From Streptomyces sp. SDr-06 (GTDB taxonomy: Bacteria > Actinomycetota > Actinomycetes > Streptomycetales > Streptomycetaceae): a stretch of 64,000 nucleotides of DNA. The stretch lies in contig NZ_QOLA01000019.1 of assembly GCF_003324565.1 (NCBI RefSeq), positions 1 to 64,000 of the forward strand, written 5' to 3'. Under the pieces are notes generated by a model. The model saw only the letters and a list, made by a program, of their open reading frames with translations, searched no databases and was not told the DNA's origin. Positions within the stretch are counted from its first letter, which is position 1. Each line of letters starts with the position of its first letter. The translations under genes were made by a program, and so were the position numbers. Below are positions 36,507 through 44,243 of the stretch, piece after piece.

Positions 36507-36842
36507 TCACGTCCGGGGCGCGAGACCCAGCGCGCGCCCCTCGGCGTCCCGCCGCACTTCGAGCACCGCCGTCACGGCCGCCCGCTCGACGGGCCCGTAC
36601 ACATGGGGGAACAGCACGTCCCCGCCGCCCTCCCAGCGGACCTCGGCGGCCAGCGCCGACTCGTCGACGCACAGGGCCAGAAGCGGGCCCGGCACGTCGC
36701 GGTAGTGGGCGTCGGCGACGGCCAGGGCCGACGCCTCGTCGGCCGAGCAGTGCACGAAGCCCTCGGTGGCCAGGGAGGAGGGCCGGTAGGGCAGACCGGG
36801 GTCGGCCGACCACTCGACCAGGGGAACCACATGCAGGATCAT
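36507..36842 (-). CDS. DUF952 family protein
   Basis: This encodes 111 residues, the normal size for DUF952. MILHVVPLVEWSADPGLPYR opens the family fold, and LATEGFVHCSADEASALAVA carries the conserved G-F-(I/V)-H-C/L-S segment. FPHVYGPVERAAVTAVLEV matches the C-terminal H-(V/I)-Y-G-P-(L/V) motif. The family resembles ADP-ribosyltransferase-like folds but has no established activity. Start ATG 36842; no clear ribosome-binding site. It has its own transcript direction opposite to aroH. Confidence 0.85.
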   Translation of the reverse strand: MILHVVPLVEWSADPGLPYRPSSLATEGFVHCSADEASALAVADAHYRDVPGPLLALCVDESALAAEVRWEGGGDVLFPHVYGPVERAAVTAVLEVRRDAEGRALGLAPRT

Positions 36843-37066
36843 GCGTCGGTTCTACCGCACCCCGCCCCGGCCCGGCCCCGAGGACGCCCTTGGCCCAGAT
36901 GGCGGCCGGGGCCCCAGGGGCGGTGCCGTTCCGCCGCGCGTCCCCCTCCGGCGGGCACGACCATGGTGGGAGACGACCTGGCGGCCTTCGGGGCGGTCGC
37001 CGTGTCCGTCCGTCGGCGGCGCTGACTACGCTGAACGGGAACGAAGGCCGAGCCGAGGAGCACGTC

Positions 37067-37429
37067 GTGGCGGTACGAGCGGTCCGTGGGGCCGTCCAGC
37101 TGGAGCGGGACGAGTCCGCGCACATGGACGAGCAGGTCGGCTCCCTGCTCACCGAGATCCTGCAGCGCAACGAGCTGACCCCGAACGACCTCATCAGCAT
37201 CTGGTTCACCGCCACCCCCGATCTGCACAGCGACTTCCCGGCCGTGGCCGCGCGCCGCCTCGGCCTCACCGACGTGCCGCTGCTCTGTGCGCAGGAGCTC
37301 GACATAGCGGGCGCCATGCCCCGGGTCGTCCGGGTCCTGGCGCACGTCGAGACCTACCTCGACAAGGCCGAGATCGCCCATGTCTACCTCGGCTCCGCCG
37401 CCGCCCTGCGCAAGGACATCGCCCAGTGA
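37067..37429 (+). CDS. aroH: Chorismate mutase, AroH class
   Basis: This encodes 120 residues and resembles the trimeric AroH chorismate mutase of Bacillus subtilis, not the AroQ helical type. VRAVRGAVQLERDESAHMDE holds the N-terminal active-site Arg and Glu. NDLISIWFTATPDLHSDFPA and PLLCAQELDIAGAMPRVVRV are the family core, including the second active-site Arg. HVYLGSAAALRKDI closes the protein. It converts chorismate to prephenate. GTG 37067 has GAGGAG 6 nt upstream. It overlaps tyrA, so the two steps to hydroxyphenylpyruvate are coupled. Confidence 0.93.
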   Translation: MAVRAVRGAVQLERDESAHMDEQVGSLLTEILQRNELTPNDLISIWFTATPDLHSDFPAVAARRLGLTDVPLLCAQELDIAGAMPRVVRVLAHVETYLDKAEIAHVYLGSAAALRKDIAQ

Positions 37430-38511
37430 GAACCGCCCTCGTCATCGGTACCGGCCTGATCGGCACCTCCGCCGCCCTGGCCCTCGCGAGCCGCGGGATC
37501 GCGGTGCACCTCGCCGACCACGACCCGGGCCAGGCCCGCACCGCCGCCGCCCTCGGCGCCGGTACGGACGAGCCGCCCGAGGGCCGGGTCGACCTCGCCG
37601 TCGTGGCCGTGCCGCCCGCGCACGTGGCCGCCACGCTGGCCGGGGCGATCCGGGACGGGGTGGCCCGCGCGTACATCGACGTGGCCAGCGTCAAGGGCGG
37701 CCCGCGCCGCGAGCTGCTCGCCCTCGGCTGCGACCTGAGCTCCTACATCGGCACCCACCCTATGGCGGGCAAGGAGCGCTCGGGCCCGCTCGCCGCCACC
37801 GCCGACCTCTTCGAGGGCCGCCCCTGGGTGCTCACGCCGACCCGCGACACCGACACCGAGGTGCTCAACCTCGCGCTCGAACTGGTCGCGCTGTGCCGTG
37901 CCGTGCCGGTGGTGATGGACGCCGACGCCCACGACCGGGCCGTCGCCCTGGTCTCGCACACCCCGCAGCTGGTCTCCTCCATGGTCGCCGCCCGCCTCGA
38001 AGAGGCCGACGAGACGGCGGTACGGCTGTGCGGCCAGGGCATTCGCGACGTCACCCGCATCGCGGCCTCCGACCCCGGGATGTGGGTGGAGATCCTGTCC
38101 GCCAACCCCGGGCCGGTCGCCGACGTGCTGTCCGAGATCGCCGCCGACCTCGACGAGACGGTGCGCGCCCTGCGCTCCCTGGAGTCCGCCGACGAGGACA
38201 AGCGCCGCGGCGGCGCGGCCGGGATCGAGGACGTGCTCAGGCGCGGCAACGCGGGCCGGGTCAGGGTGCCCGGCAAGCACGGGGCGGCTCCCGCCACGTA
38301 CGAGATCGTCGCCGTGCTCCTCAGCGACGAGCCGGGCGGGCTCGCGCGGCTGTTCGCCGACGCGGGCCGGGCCGGCGTCAACATCGAGGACGTCCGCATC
38401 GAGCACGCCACCGGCCAGCAGGCGGGTCTGGTCCAGCTCATGGTCGAGCCGGCCGCGGCCCCCGGCCTGACCGCCGCACTGCGGGAACGGGGCTGGTCGA
38501 TCAGGCAGTGA
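37426..38511 (+). CDS. tyrA: Prephenate dehydrogenase with C-terminal ACT domain
   Basis: This encodes 361 residues. The NAD-binding GTGLIGTSAALALASRG begins at residue 7. SYIGTHPMAGKERSGPLAAT near 105 holds the catalytic His, and DADAHDRAVALVSHTPQLVS is the helical dimer region. Residues about 290-361 (YEIVAVLLSDEPGGLARLFA, GVNIEDVRIEH) form an ACT domain that probably senses tyrosine. It oxidises prephenate to 4-hydroxyphenylpyruvate. GTG 37426 overlaps the aroH stop (GTGA). cmk follows after about 110 bases. Confidence 0.93.
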   Translation: MRTALVIGTGLIGTSAALALASRGIAVHLADHDPGQARTAAALGAGTDEPPEGRVDLAVVAVPPAHVAATLAGAIRDGVARAYIDVASVKGGPRRELLALGCDLSSYIGTHPMAGKERSGPLAATADLFEGRPWVLTPTRDTDTEVLNLALELVALCRAVPVVMDADAHDRAVALVSHTPQLVSSMVAARLEEADETAVRLCGQGIRDVTRIAASDPGMWVEILSANPGPVADVLSEIAADLDETVRALRSLESADEDKRRGGAAGIEDVLRRGNAGRVRVPGKHGAAPATYEIVAVLLSDEPGGLARLFADAGRAGVNIEDVRIEHATGQQAGLVQLMVEPAAAPGLTAALRERGWSIRQ

Positions 38512-38555
38512 GCGGTCGGGGGGACGGGGCGGGACGGCGGGCTCGCACGAGCCAG

Positions 38556-38603
38556 TAACCTTGTACGGGGCGGATTTGCGCCCCGAGCATCCCCGCCCCG
38601 TAC
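38556..38603 (+). promoter_or_regulatory. cmk promoter element and 5'-UTR hairpin
   Basis: A -10-like TAACCT (38556-38561) is followed by 11-base arms GTACGGGGCGG (38563-38573) and CCGCCCCGTAC (38593-38603). The hairpin ends one base before the AGGAAGG ribosome-binding site (38605-38611) of cmk. It could hold back translation or be the tyrA terminator. Confidence 0.5.
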
Positions 38604-38622
38604 CAGGAAGGTGTCCGTCACC

Positions 38623-39318
38623 GTGGAAAGCGCCGCCCGGACCGCTCCGGCAGCTGTGATTGTCGCCATCGACGGCCCCTCCGGCACCGGCAAGTCCAGC
38701 ACGTCCAAGGCGGTCGCCGCGAAGCTCGGGCTGAGCTACCTGGACACCGGCGCCCAGTACCGGGCGATCACCTGGTGGATGATCACCAACGGCATCGACA
38801 TCGACGACCCGGCGGAGATCGCGGTCGCCGCCGCCAAGCCCGTGATCGTCTCCGGTACCGACCCGTCGGCGCCGACCATCACGGTCGACGGCGAGGACGC
38901 CTCCGGGCCGATCCGCACCCAGGAGGTCACCTCCAAGGTGAGTGCCGTCAGCGCGGTGCCCGAGGTGCGGGCCCTGATCACCCAGCTCCAGCGCGACATC
39001 GCGGCCGGGGCCGGGCAGGGCATCGTGGTCGAGGGCCGCGACATCGGCACGACCGTGCTGCCCGACGCCGACCTGAAGGTGTTCCTCACCGCGTCCCCCG
39101 AGGCGCGCGCGGCCCGCCGCAGCGGCGAGCTCAAGGGCTCCGACGTGGCGGCCACCAGGGAAGCCCTGATCAAGCGGGACGCGGCGGACTCCGGCCGCAA
39201 GACCTCCCCGCTGGCCAAGGCCGACGACGCGGTCGAGGTGGACACCACCGAGCTCACGCTCGACCAGGTCATCGAGTGCGTGGTCACCCTCATCGAGGAG
39301 AAGCAGGCCGCCAAGTGA
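38623..39318 (+). CDS. cmk: Cytidylate kinase
   Basis: This encodes 231 residues. P-loop IDGPSGTGKSSTSKAVAAKL is near residues 16-35. LSYLDTGAQYRAITWWMITN carries the CMP-binding D-T-G-A-x-Y-R, and GIVVEGRDIGTTVLPDADLK is the conserved E-G-R-D segment. It phosphorylates CMP and dCMP. GTG 38623 is chosen because AGGAAGG ends 11 nt before it; GTG 38611 lies inside that site. Its stop overlaps the acyltransferase start. The cmk-plsC-der order is common in actinobacteria. Confidence 0.94.
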   Translation: MESAARTAPAAVIVAIDGPSGTGKSSTSKAVAAKLGLSYLDTGAQYRAITWWMITNGIDIDDPAEIAVAAAKPVIVSGTDPSAPTITVDGEDASGPIRTQEVTSKVSAVSAVPEVRALITQLQRDIAAGAGQGIVVEGRDIGTTVLPDADLKVFLTASPEARAARRSGELKGSDVAATREALIKRDAADSGRKTSPLAKADDAVEVDTTELTLDQVIECVVTLIEEKQAAK

Positions 39319-39965
39319 CAGCGGTTCCAGCGGCCGAGCGAGGCGCCGAGACCGGACGCCGGATCGGTGTCGGCCTGATGTACGGGCTGTGGAAGCCCCG
39401 GGTGCTCGGCGCCTGGCGGGTTCCGGCGAGCGGTCCGGTGATCCTCGCCGTCAACCACTCCCACAACATCGACGGCCCGATGGTCATGGGCACCGCCCCG
39501 CGCGGCACCCATTTCCTGATCAAGAAGGAAGCCTTCGTGGGGCCGCTCGGCTCCTTCCTGGAAGGCATCGGCCAGCTCAAGGTGGACCGGTCGGTCGCCG
39601 ACCGCGCCGCGATCACCGAGGCGCTGGCCGTGCTCGACCGGGGCGGCGTCCTCGGGATCTTCCCCGAGGGCACCCGGGGCGACGGCGACTTCGCGTCGCT
39701 GCGGGCGGGCCTCGCCTACTTCGCCGTACGGTCGGGGGCACCCATCGTCCCGGTCGCGGTGCTGGGAAGCACCGAGCGCCGGGGACGGTTGATAAAGGGG
39801 CTGCCGCCCCTGCGCAGCCGCGTCGACGTCGTCTTCGGGGACGCCTTCGAAGCCGGTGACGGCAGCGGGCGGCGGACCCGCAAAGCCCTGGACGAGGCCA
39901 CCGTCCGCATCCAGGACCGGCTCACCGGTCACCTGGACACCGCCAGGCGCCTGACCGGGCGCTAG
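39315..39965 (+). CDS. PlsC-family 1-acyl-glycerol-3-phosphate acyltransferase
   Basis: This encodes 216 residues. The catalytic block is NHSHNIDG near residue 46, that is H-x4-D. FPEGTRGDGDF near 115 is the glycerol-phosphate-binding motif, and APIVPVAVLGSTER is the third block. FLIKKEAFVGPLGSFLEGIG fits the region between. It acylates lysophosphatidate or a related lipid at the inner face of the membrane. GTG 39315 overlaps the cmk stop (GTGA). Several acyltransferases of this family exist in actinomycetes, so the exact substrate is open. Confidence 0.9.
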   Translation: MTAVPAAERGAETGRRIGVGLMYGLWKPRVLGAWRVPASGPVILAVNHSHNIDGPMVMGTAPRGTHFLIKKEAFVGPLGSFLEGIGQLKVDRSVADRAAITEALAVLDRGGVLGIFPEGTRGDGDFASLRAGLAYFAVRSGAPIVPVAVLGSTERRGRLIKGLPPLRSRVDVVFGDAFEAGDGSGRRTRKALDEATVRIQDRLTGHLDTARRLTGR

Positions 39966-40035
39966 GCCAGACTTTCAGTAGTGGACCGCCCGATCGCGAT
40001 CCACCGATCACCACGATGAACGAGGTACGGACTTC

Positions 40036-41484
40036 ATGAACGACCAGCACGAACACGGAGCTCTCGGCGACGCCGAGTTCGCGGAGTTCATGGAGCTCGC
40101 CGCCGAAGAGGGCTTCGATGTCGAGGACGTCGAGGAGGCGCTCGGCGAGGCCGGCCACGGCCCGCTCCCCGCCCTCGCTGTCGTCGGCCGCCCCAATGTC
40201 GGCAAGTCGACCCTGGTGAACCGCATCATCGGCCGCCGCGAGGCCGTCGTCCAGGACAAGCCCGGCGTCACCCGTGACCGCGTCACCTACGAGGCCGAGT
40301 GGGCCGGCCGCCGCTTCAAGGTCGTCGACACCGGCGGCTGGGAGCAGGACGTCCTGGGCCTCGACGCGTCCGTCGCCGCCCAGGCCGAGTACGCCATCGA
40401 GGCCGCCGACGCCGTGGTCTTCGTCGTCGACGCCACGGTGGGCGCCACCGACACCGACGAGGCCGTCGTCAAGCTGCTGCGCCGGGCCGGCAAGCCCGTC
40501 GTGCTCGCCGCGAACAAGGTCGACGGCATGTCCGGCGAGTCCGACGCCGCGGCCCTGTGGTCGCTCGGCCTCGGCGAGCCGTTCCCCATCTCGGCGCTGC
40601 ACGGCCGCGGCACCGGCGACCTCCTCGACGAGATCCTCAAGGCCCTTCCCGAGGCCCCGCCGCAGCGCTTCGGCACCGCGGTGGGCGGCCCGCGCCGCAT
40701 CGCCCTCATCGGCCGCCCGAACGTCGGCAAGTCCTCGCTCCTGAACCAGGTGGCCAAGGAGGAGCGCGTCGTCGTCAACGAGCTGTCCGGCACCACCCGC
40801 GACCCGGTCGACGAGCTCATCGAACTGGGCGGGGTCACCTGGAAGTTCGTCGACACGGCCGGCATCCGCCGCCGTGTCCACCTCCAGGAGGGCGCTGACT
40901 ACTACGCCTCGCTGCGTACCGCCGCCGCCGTGGAGAAGGCGGAGGTCGCGGTCGTCCTCATCGACACCAGCGAGCCGATCTCCGTGCAGGACCAGCGGAT
41001 CATCACGATGGCCGTCGACGCCGGGCGCGCGCTGGTCATCGCGTACAACAAGTGGGACACCCTCGACGAGGAGCGGCGCTACTACCTGGAGCGCGAGATC
41101 GAGACCGAGATGCAGCAGGTCGCCTGGGCGCCCCGGGTCAACGTGTCCGCGCTGACCGGCCGCCACATGGAGAAGCTGGTCCCGGCGATCGAGACGGCCC
41201 TGGCGGGCTGGGAGACCCGCGTTCCGACCGGTCGCCTCAACGCGTTCCTCGGCGAGCTCGTCGCCGGCCACCCGCACCCGATCCGCGGCGGAAAGCAGCC
41301 GCGCATCCTGTTCGGTACGCAGGCGGGCACCAAGCCGCCCCGCTTCGTCCTGTTCGCCTCCGGCTTCATCGAGGCCGGCTACCGGCGCTTCATCGAGCGC
41401 CGGCTGCGCGAGGAGTTCGGCTTCGAGGGCACCCCGATCCACATCTCGGTGCGGGTGCGCGAGAAGCGCGGCCGCAAGAAGTAG
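40036..41484 (+). CDS. der: Ribosome-assembly GTPase Der (EngA)
   Basis: This encodes 482 residues. There are two tandem G domains. The first has GRPNVGKST near residues 51-59, DTGGWEQD and NKVDG. The second has GRPNVGKSS near 226-234, DTAGIRRR and NKWD. A KH-like C-terminal domain ends EGTPIHISVRVREKRGRKK. An acidic N-terminal extension of about 45 residues (EFAEFMELAAEEGFDVEDVE) precedes the first domain. Der acts in 50S subunit maturation. ATG 40036 is the only good start in the right place. Confidence 0.95.
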   Translation: MNDQHEHGALGDAEFAEFMELAAEEGFDVEDVEEALGEAGHGPLPALAVVGRPNVGKSTLVNRIIGRREAVVQDKPGVTRDRVTYEAEWAGRRFKVVDTGGWEQDVLGLDASVAAQAEYAIEAADAVVFVVDATVGATDTDEAVVKLLRRAGKPVVLAANKVDGMSGESDAAALWSLGLGEPFPISALHGRGTGDLLDEILKALPEAPPQRFGTAVGGPRRIALIGRPNVGKSSLLNQVAKEERVVVNELSGTTRDPVDELIELGGVTWKFVDTAGIRRRVHLQEGADYYASLRTAAAVEKAEVAVVLIDTSEPISVQDQRIITMAVDAGRALVIAYNKWDTLDEERRYYLEREIETEMQQVAWAPRVNVSALTGRHMEKLVPAIETALAGWETRVPTGRLNAFLGELVAGHPHPIRGGKQPRILFGTQAGTKPPRFVLFASGFIEAGYRRFIERRLREEFGFEGTPIHISVRVREKRGRKK

Positions 41485-41531
41485 TCGCCACACCGAGGGC
41501 CGTGGGGGAGCGAGTCCCTCGCGGCAGCAGG

Positions 41532-41915
41532 TCAGAGCCCCCTGCGGGGGCCGGGCGGCAGTGCCGCCGGGAGCTGGTGCCCGGTGTACTGCCGCCCGTT
41601 CGCGTTCATCGCCGGGTGCAGCTGCCAGTTCCCCGCGTACGTGGTGGGGAAGTGCTGGGTGTGGTGGCCGGACTGCTGGCCGACGCGGGAGCCGTGGATC
41701 GCGGTGAAACCGCCACCGAGTGCCGCGAACCCGGTGAAGCCGAGGTCCTCCTCGCCGGACCGGTCGCCGGGCAGGGCCCGGAAGGACCGGCGGTACTCCG
41801 AGTACAGCGCGTCGTAGATCGGCGTGGGGGAGTGGGCTCCCGAGGCGTCGCCCGACGGGCGCATGGCCGGGATCGGGGACTGGTACGGCTGGCGGGAAGG
41901 GTCGTATGTGTGCAC
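41532..41915 (-). CDS. Hypothetical protein (Tyr/His/Pro-rich)
   Basis: This encodes 127 residues from GTG 41915 (VHTYDPSRQPYQSPIPAMRP); ATG 41864 would give 110. SPTPIYDALYSEYRRSFRAL is a likely helix, and the rest is rich in Gly, His, Gln and Pro and probably disordered. I do not recognise a family. It is convergent with der, 47 bases away. It lacks a signal peptide or membrane segment. Confidence 0.6.
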   Translation of the reverse strand: MHTYDPSRQPYQSPIPAMRPSGDASGAHSPTPIYDALYSEYRRSFRALPGDRSGEEDLGFTGFAALGGGFTAIHGSRVGQQSGHHTQHFPTTYAGNWQLHPAMNANGRQYTGHQLPAALPPGPRRGL

Positions 41916-42045
41916 GTATGTGCCAACGACCCGGTAGGGCCGGGGATGCGGGGTGATTCGGCTTATCGGTAGCGCGCGGCCCGGCTCCCCACGCCCCTTC
42001 CGCGCCCGCCGCGGACCGGCCGGGACGGGCGCGCGGGAGAGGACC

Positions 42046-42819
42046 TCAGGTGCCGGCCAGCGGCATGGCGGCGGCCACCAGCCGGCCGTCGGCCGCGGCC
42101 TTCTCCAGGGCGTCACGGAGCAGGTCCTCACGCGGCTGCTGGCCGATCATGCCGACCGGGGCCGCGAAGACCAGCACCCGCTGGGACTTGTTGGCGGCGG
42201 CCCGCCAGCCGTCCGTCACCTGGAGCGGCTGGTGCGCCTGCCACCAGGAGACGGAGCCGCTGCCCCCGCCGGTGCCGGGCTGGAGCACCGCGTGCAGCTG
42301 GCCCATCGCGAGGAGCACGGACCAGCCCGGCAGCACCGAGGGCAGCCGGCCCATGTCGGTCACCGGCACGAAGCCCTGCTCGATGAGGAGCGGGAGGAAC
42401 TCGTCGGTGGTGCCGCCCGAACCCGGCCGGGCGATGGGGCCGGTCGGCTCGACGACGAGCGCCGGGTGCAGGTCGCCCTCGATCAGGACCAGGCCGCTGG
42501 TGATGCCGAGCACCGCCTGCTCGGGCGCGCCCTCGACGGGCTCCTCGCCCGTGATGGAGCGGACGGCCCCCTGGAGCTGCTCCTCGGCGACCTGGACGAC
42601 CTGCGAGGGGATGCAGCTGGCGTGGGCGAAGGCGAGGACGGCGGTCTCCTCGCCGACGAACAGGACGGTGCTGGTGCGCTCCTGCTCGGAGTCGCCCGGC
42701 GTGCGGCAGGAGGTGCAGTCGTAGCTGCCCGGGGCGTTCTCGCCGGCGAGCAGCCGCTCGGCTTCTTCGTCGCCGATCTCGGCGCGGACGTCCTCACTGA
42801 CGTCGAGCATGCGCGGCAC
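42046..42819 (-). CDS. Conserved-looking hypothetical protein with one CxxC
   Basis: This encodes 257 residues. A CTSC pair near residue 37 could bind metal. The remainder alternates strands and helices (VLFVGEETAVLAFAHASCIP, SGLVLIEGDLHPALVVEPTG, LPSVLPGWSVLLAMGQLHAV). I do not recognise a named domain. GTG 42819 has AGGAG (minus strand, 42830-42826) 6 nt upstream; ATG 42810 is possible. It is cytoplasmic by sequence and is divergent from the Rpf gene. Confidence 0.72.
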   Translation of the reverse strand: MPRMLDVSEDVRAEIGDEEAERLLAGENAPGSYDCTSCRTPGDSEQERTSTVLFVGEETAVLAFAHASCIPSQVVQVAEEQLQGAVRSITGEEPVEGAPEQAVLGITSGLVLIEGDLHPALVVEPTGPIARPGSGGTTDEFLPLLIEQGFVPVTDMGRLPSVLPGWSVLLAMGQLHAVLQPGTGGGSGSVSWWQAHQPLQVTDGWRAAANKSQRVLVFAAPVGMIGQQPREDLLRDALEKAAADGRLVAAAMPLAGT

Positions 42820-43324
42820 GGGTGGCTCCTAGGAACTGAGTGGATGCGCCGGGCGGTTCCCGGCTTCTCTCGTACAGACGACAACGGGCGATCTGTGGCC
42901 GGGGTCACGCGCGAAGGCGAACGGAATCGAACCGCCGCCAGCGGAGGGTGAATTCACCGGCGGAACCCTTCACTCCCCGTCAACAGATGGGGAAGGCATG
43001 GAAGTTGTCCTGGTGAGCTGAGTCACAGATCGCTGCGGCGGCAGGCCGATAAATATCGATATCTGTGGATGAAGTGGGTGACCGAAAATCGCCGATACTC
43101 CCGGTAACAGGCAACTGGCCTGGAATGACGGGGCTTTGGTTGATGCCGGGCCCCGGGGGTCCCTAGATTCCACCGCCGTGTGCATCGAGCACCGCCCGGG
43201 AACGCCCGCCGGCCGCACAGCCAGCTACGACCTTCCGGTGGGCGGGGGCGGCACGGAACGAGGCGCCGGACGCGCCGAGGGCCGCGCCGCCCAGGGGGAC
43301 CCCGGGTCCTTCGAAAGGGATTTC
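42820..43324 (+). promoter_or_regulatory. Long leader of the rpf gene; possible c-di-AMP (ydaO-type) riboswitch
   Basis: These 505 bases hold no credible gene. The first part, about 42900-43110, is relatively AT-rich and probably contains the promoter. At about 43160-43245 lies a strongly structured segment. Its CACAGCCAGCTACGACC and CGGTGGGCGG resemble the conserved 3' part of ydaO/c-di-AMP riboswitches (GTCAGCTAACC...CGG.GGCGG). Such riboswitches are known before rpf and other cell-wall hydrolase genes in streptomycetes. The conserved 5' elements are not clear to me, so this is a candidate only. Confidence 0.42.
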
Positions 43325-44002
43325 ATGTCTGTTGGTACCAGTGGTTCCAGCTCCCTGCGCAGGCGTGGCACGGCAACGCTGATCGGGGCCGCGGTGGTGG
43401 CACCGCTCGCCCTGCTCAGCGTCGCCACCGGTCCGGCCGCCGCGGCGGACTCCGGTGTATGGGACCGCATCGCCCAGTGCGAGAGCGGTGGAAACTGGCA
43501 CATCAACACCGGCAACGGCTACTACGGCGGCCTCCAGTTCGACGCCGGTACCTGGCGGGCACACGGCGGCGGGGCGTACGCGTCCACCGCCGACCGGGCC
43601 AGCAGGGCCCAGCAGATCGCCATCGCCGCCAAGGTGCAGCGCTCGCAGGGCTGGGGTGCCTGGCCGGCGTGCTCGCGTCAGGCGGGGGCCTACGGCAGCG
43701 CGCCCGCGGCGGGCGAGCCCGCCCGGCCGAAGCAGGCCGCGCGCCCGCAGCAGGCGGCGCCCAAGCCGCTCAAGGCGCCCGCTGAGCACAAGGCGCCCGC
43801 GCCGCGGCAGCACACCGCCCCGCTCCCCACGCAGAGCGCGCCCGCCGCCCCGGCCGGTACGTACACGGTCAGGAGCGGTGACACCCTGTCCTCCATCGCG
43901 GCGGCCCACGGCATCCGCTGGGAGGCGCTGTACGCGGCCAACCGGGCCGTCATCGGTGGTGACCCCGATCTCATCCTGCCGGGCCAGCACCTGAAGATCT
44001 GA
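43325..44002 (+). CDS. Secreted resuscitation-promoting-factor (transglycosylase-like) and LysM protein
   Basis: This encodes 225 residues. A signal peptide runs to about residue 41 (LIGAAVVAPLALLSVATGPA then AAADS). The Rpf domain at about 42-118 reads VWDRIAQCESGGNWHINTGN and GYYGGLQFDAGTWRAHGGG, with the catalytic Glu in CESGGNW and the conserved Cys pair. A Pro/Ala/Lys linker leads to a LysM domain (YTVRSGDTLSSIAAAHGIRW, about 178-225). It cleaves peptidoglycan, probably in spore germination or growth. ATG 43325 has GAAAGGGA upstream. The long leader before it suggests RNA-level control. Confidence 0.93.
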   Translation: MSVGTSGSSSLRRRGTATLIGAAVVAPLALLSVATGPAAAADSGVWDRIAQCESGGNWHINTGNGYYGGLQFDAGTWRAHGGGAYASTADRASRAQQIAIAAKVQRSQGWGAWPACSRQAGAYGSAPAAGEPARPKQAARPQQAAPKPLKAPAEHKAPAPRQHTAPLPTQSAPAAPAGTYTVRSGDTLSSIAAAHGIRWEALYAANRAVIGGDPDLILPGQHLKI

Positions 44003-44007
44003 GGGAC

Positions 44008-44039
44008 CGAGCCCCGTCCGGCCGCCCGGACGGGGCTCG
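44008..44039 (+). terminator. 14-bp hairpin after the rpf gene
   Basis: Arms 44008-44021 and 44026-44039 are perfectly complementary with a CCGC loop. There is no T run. It begins 5 bases after the stop codon. Confidence 0.75.
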
Positions 44040-44243
44040 CCGCTGTCCGAAATCGTCCGGTGCCGCGGTGCCCGCCCCGGACCCCGGGTGGACCAGCGGT
44101 GACCGGCCCCTGGAGTACAGGTGACGCCCAACCCAAGTACAGTCCGTTGCTGACCGAAGCGTTTCGGTCCCGGCCGGACCGGCGGCCGGATGATCAAGCG
44201 CAAGATCGACCGATCGATCGAATGACCAAGGGACGCGTGGCGC

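Noticed and set aside
43171..43183. GTGCATCGAGCAC as a Crp-type site before rpf
   Set aside because: Spacing and inner bases do not fit the GTG-N6-GNCAC consensus.
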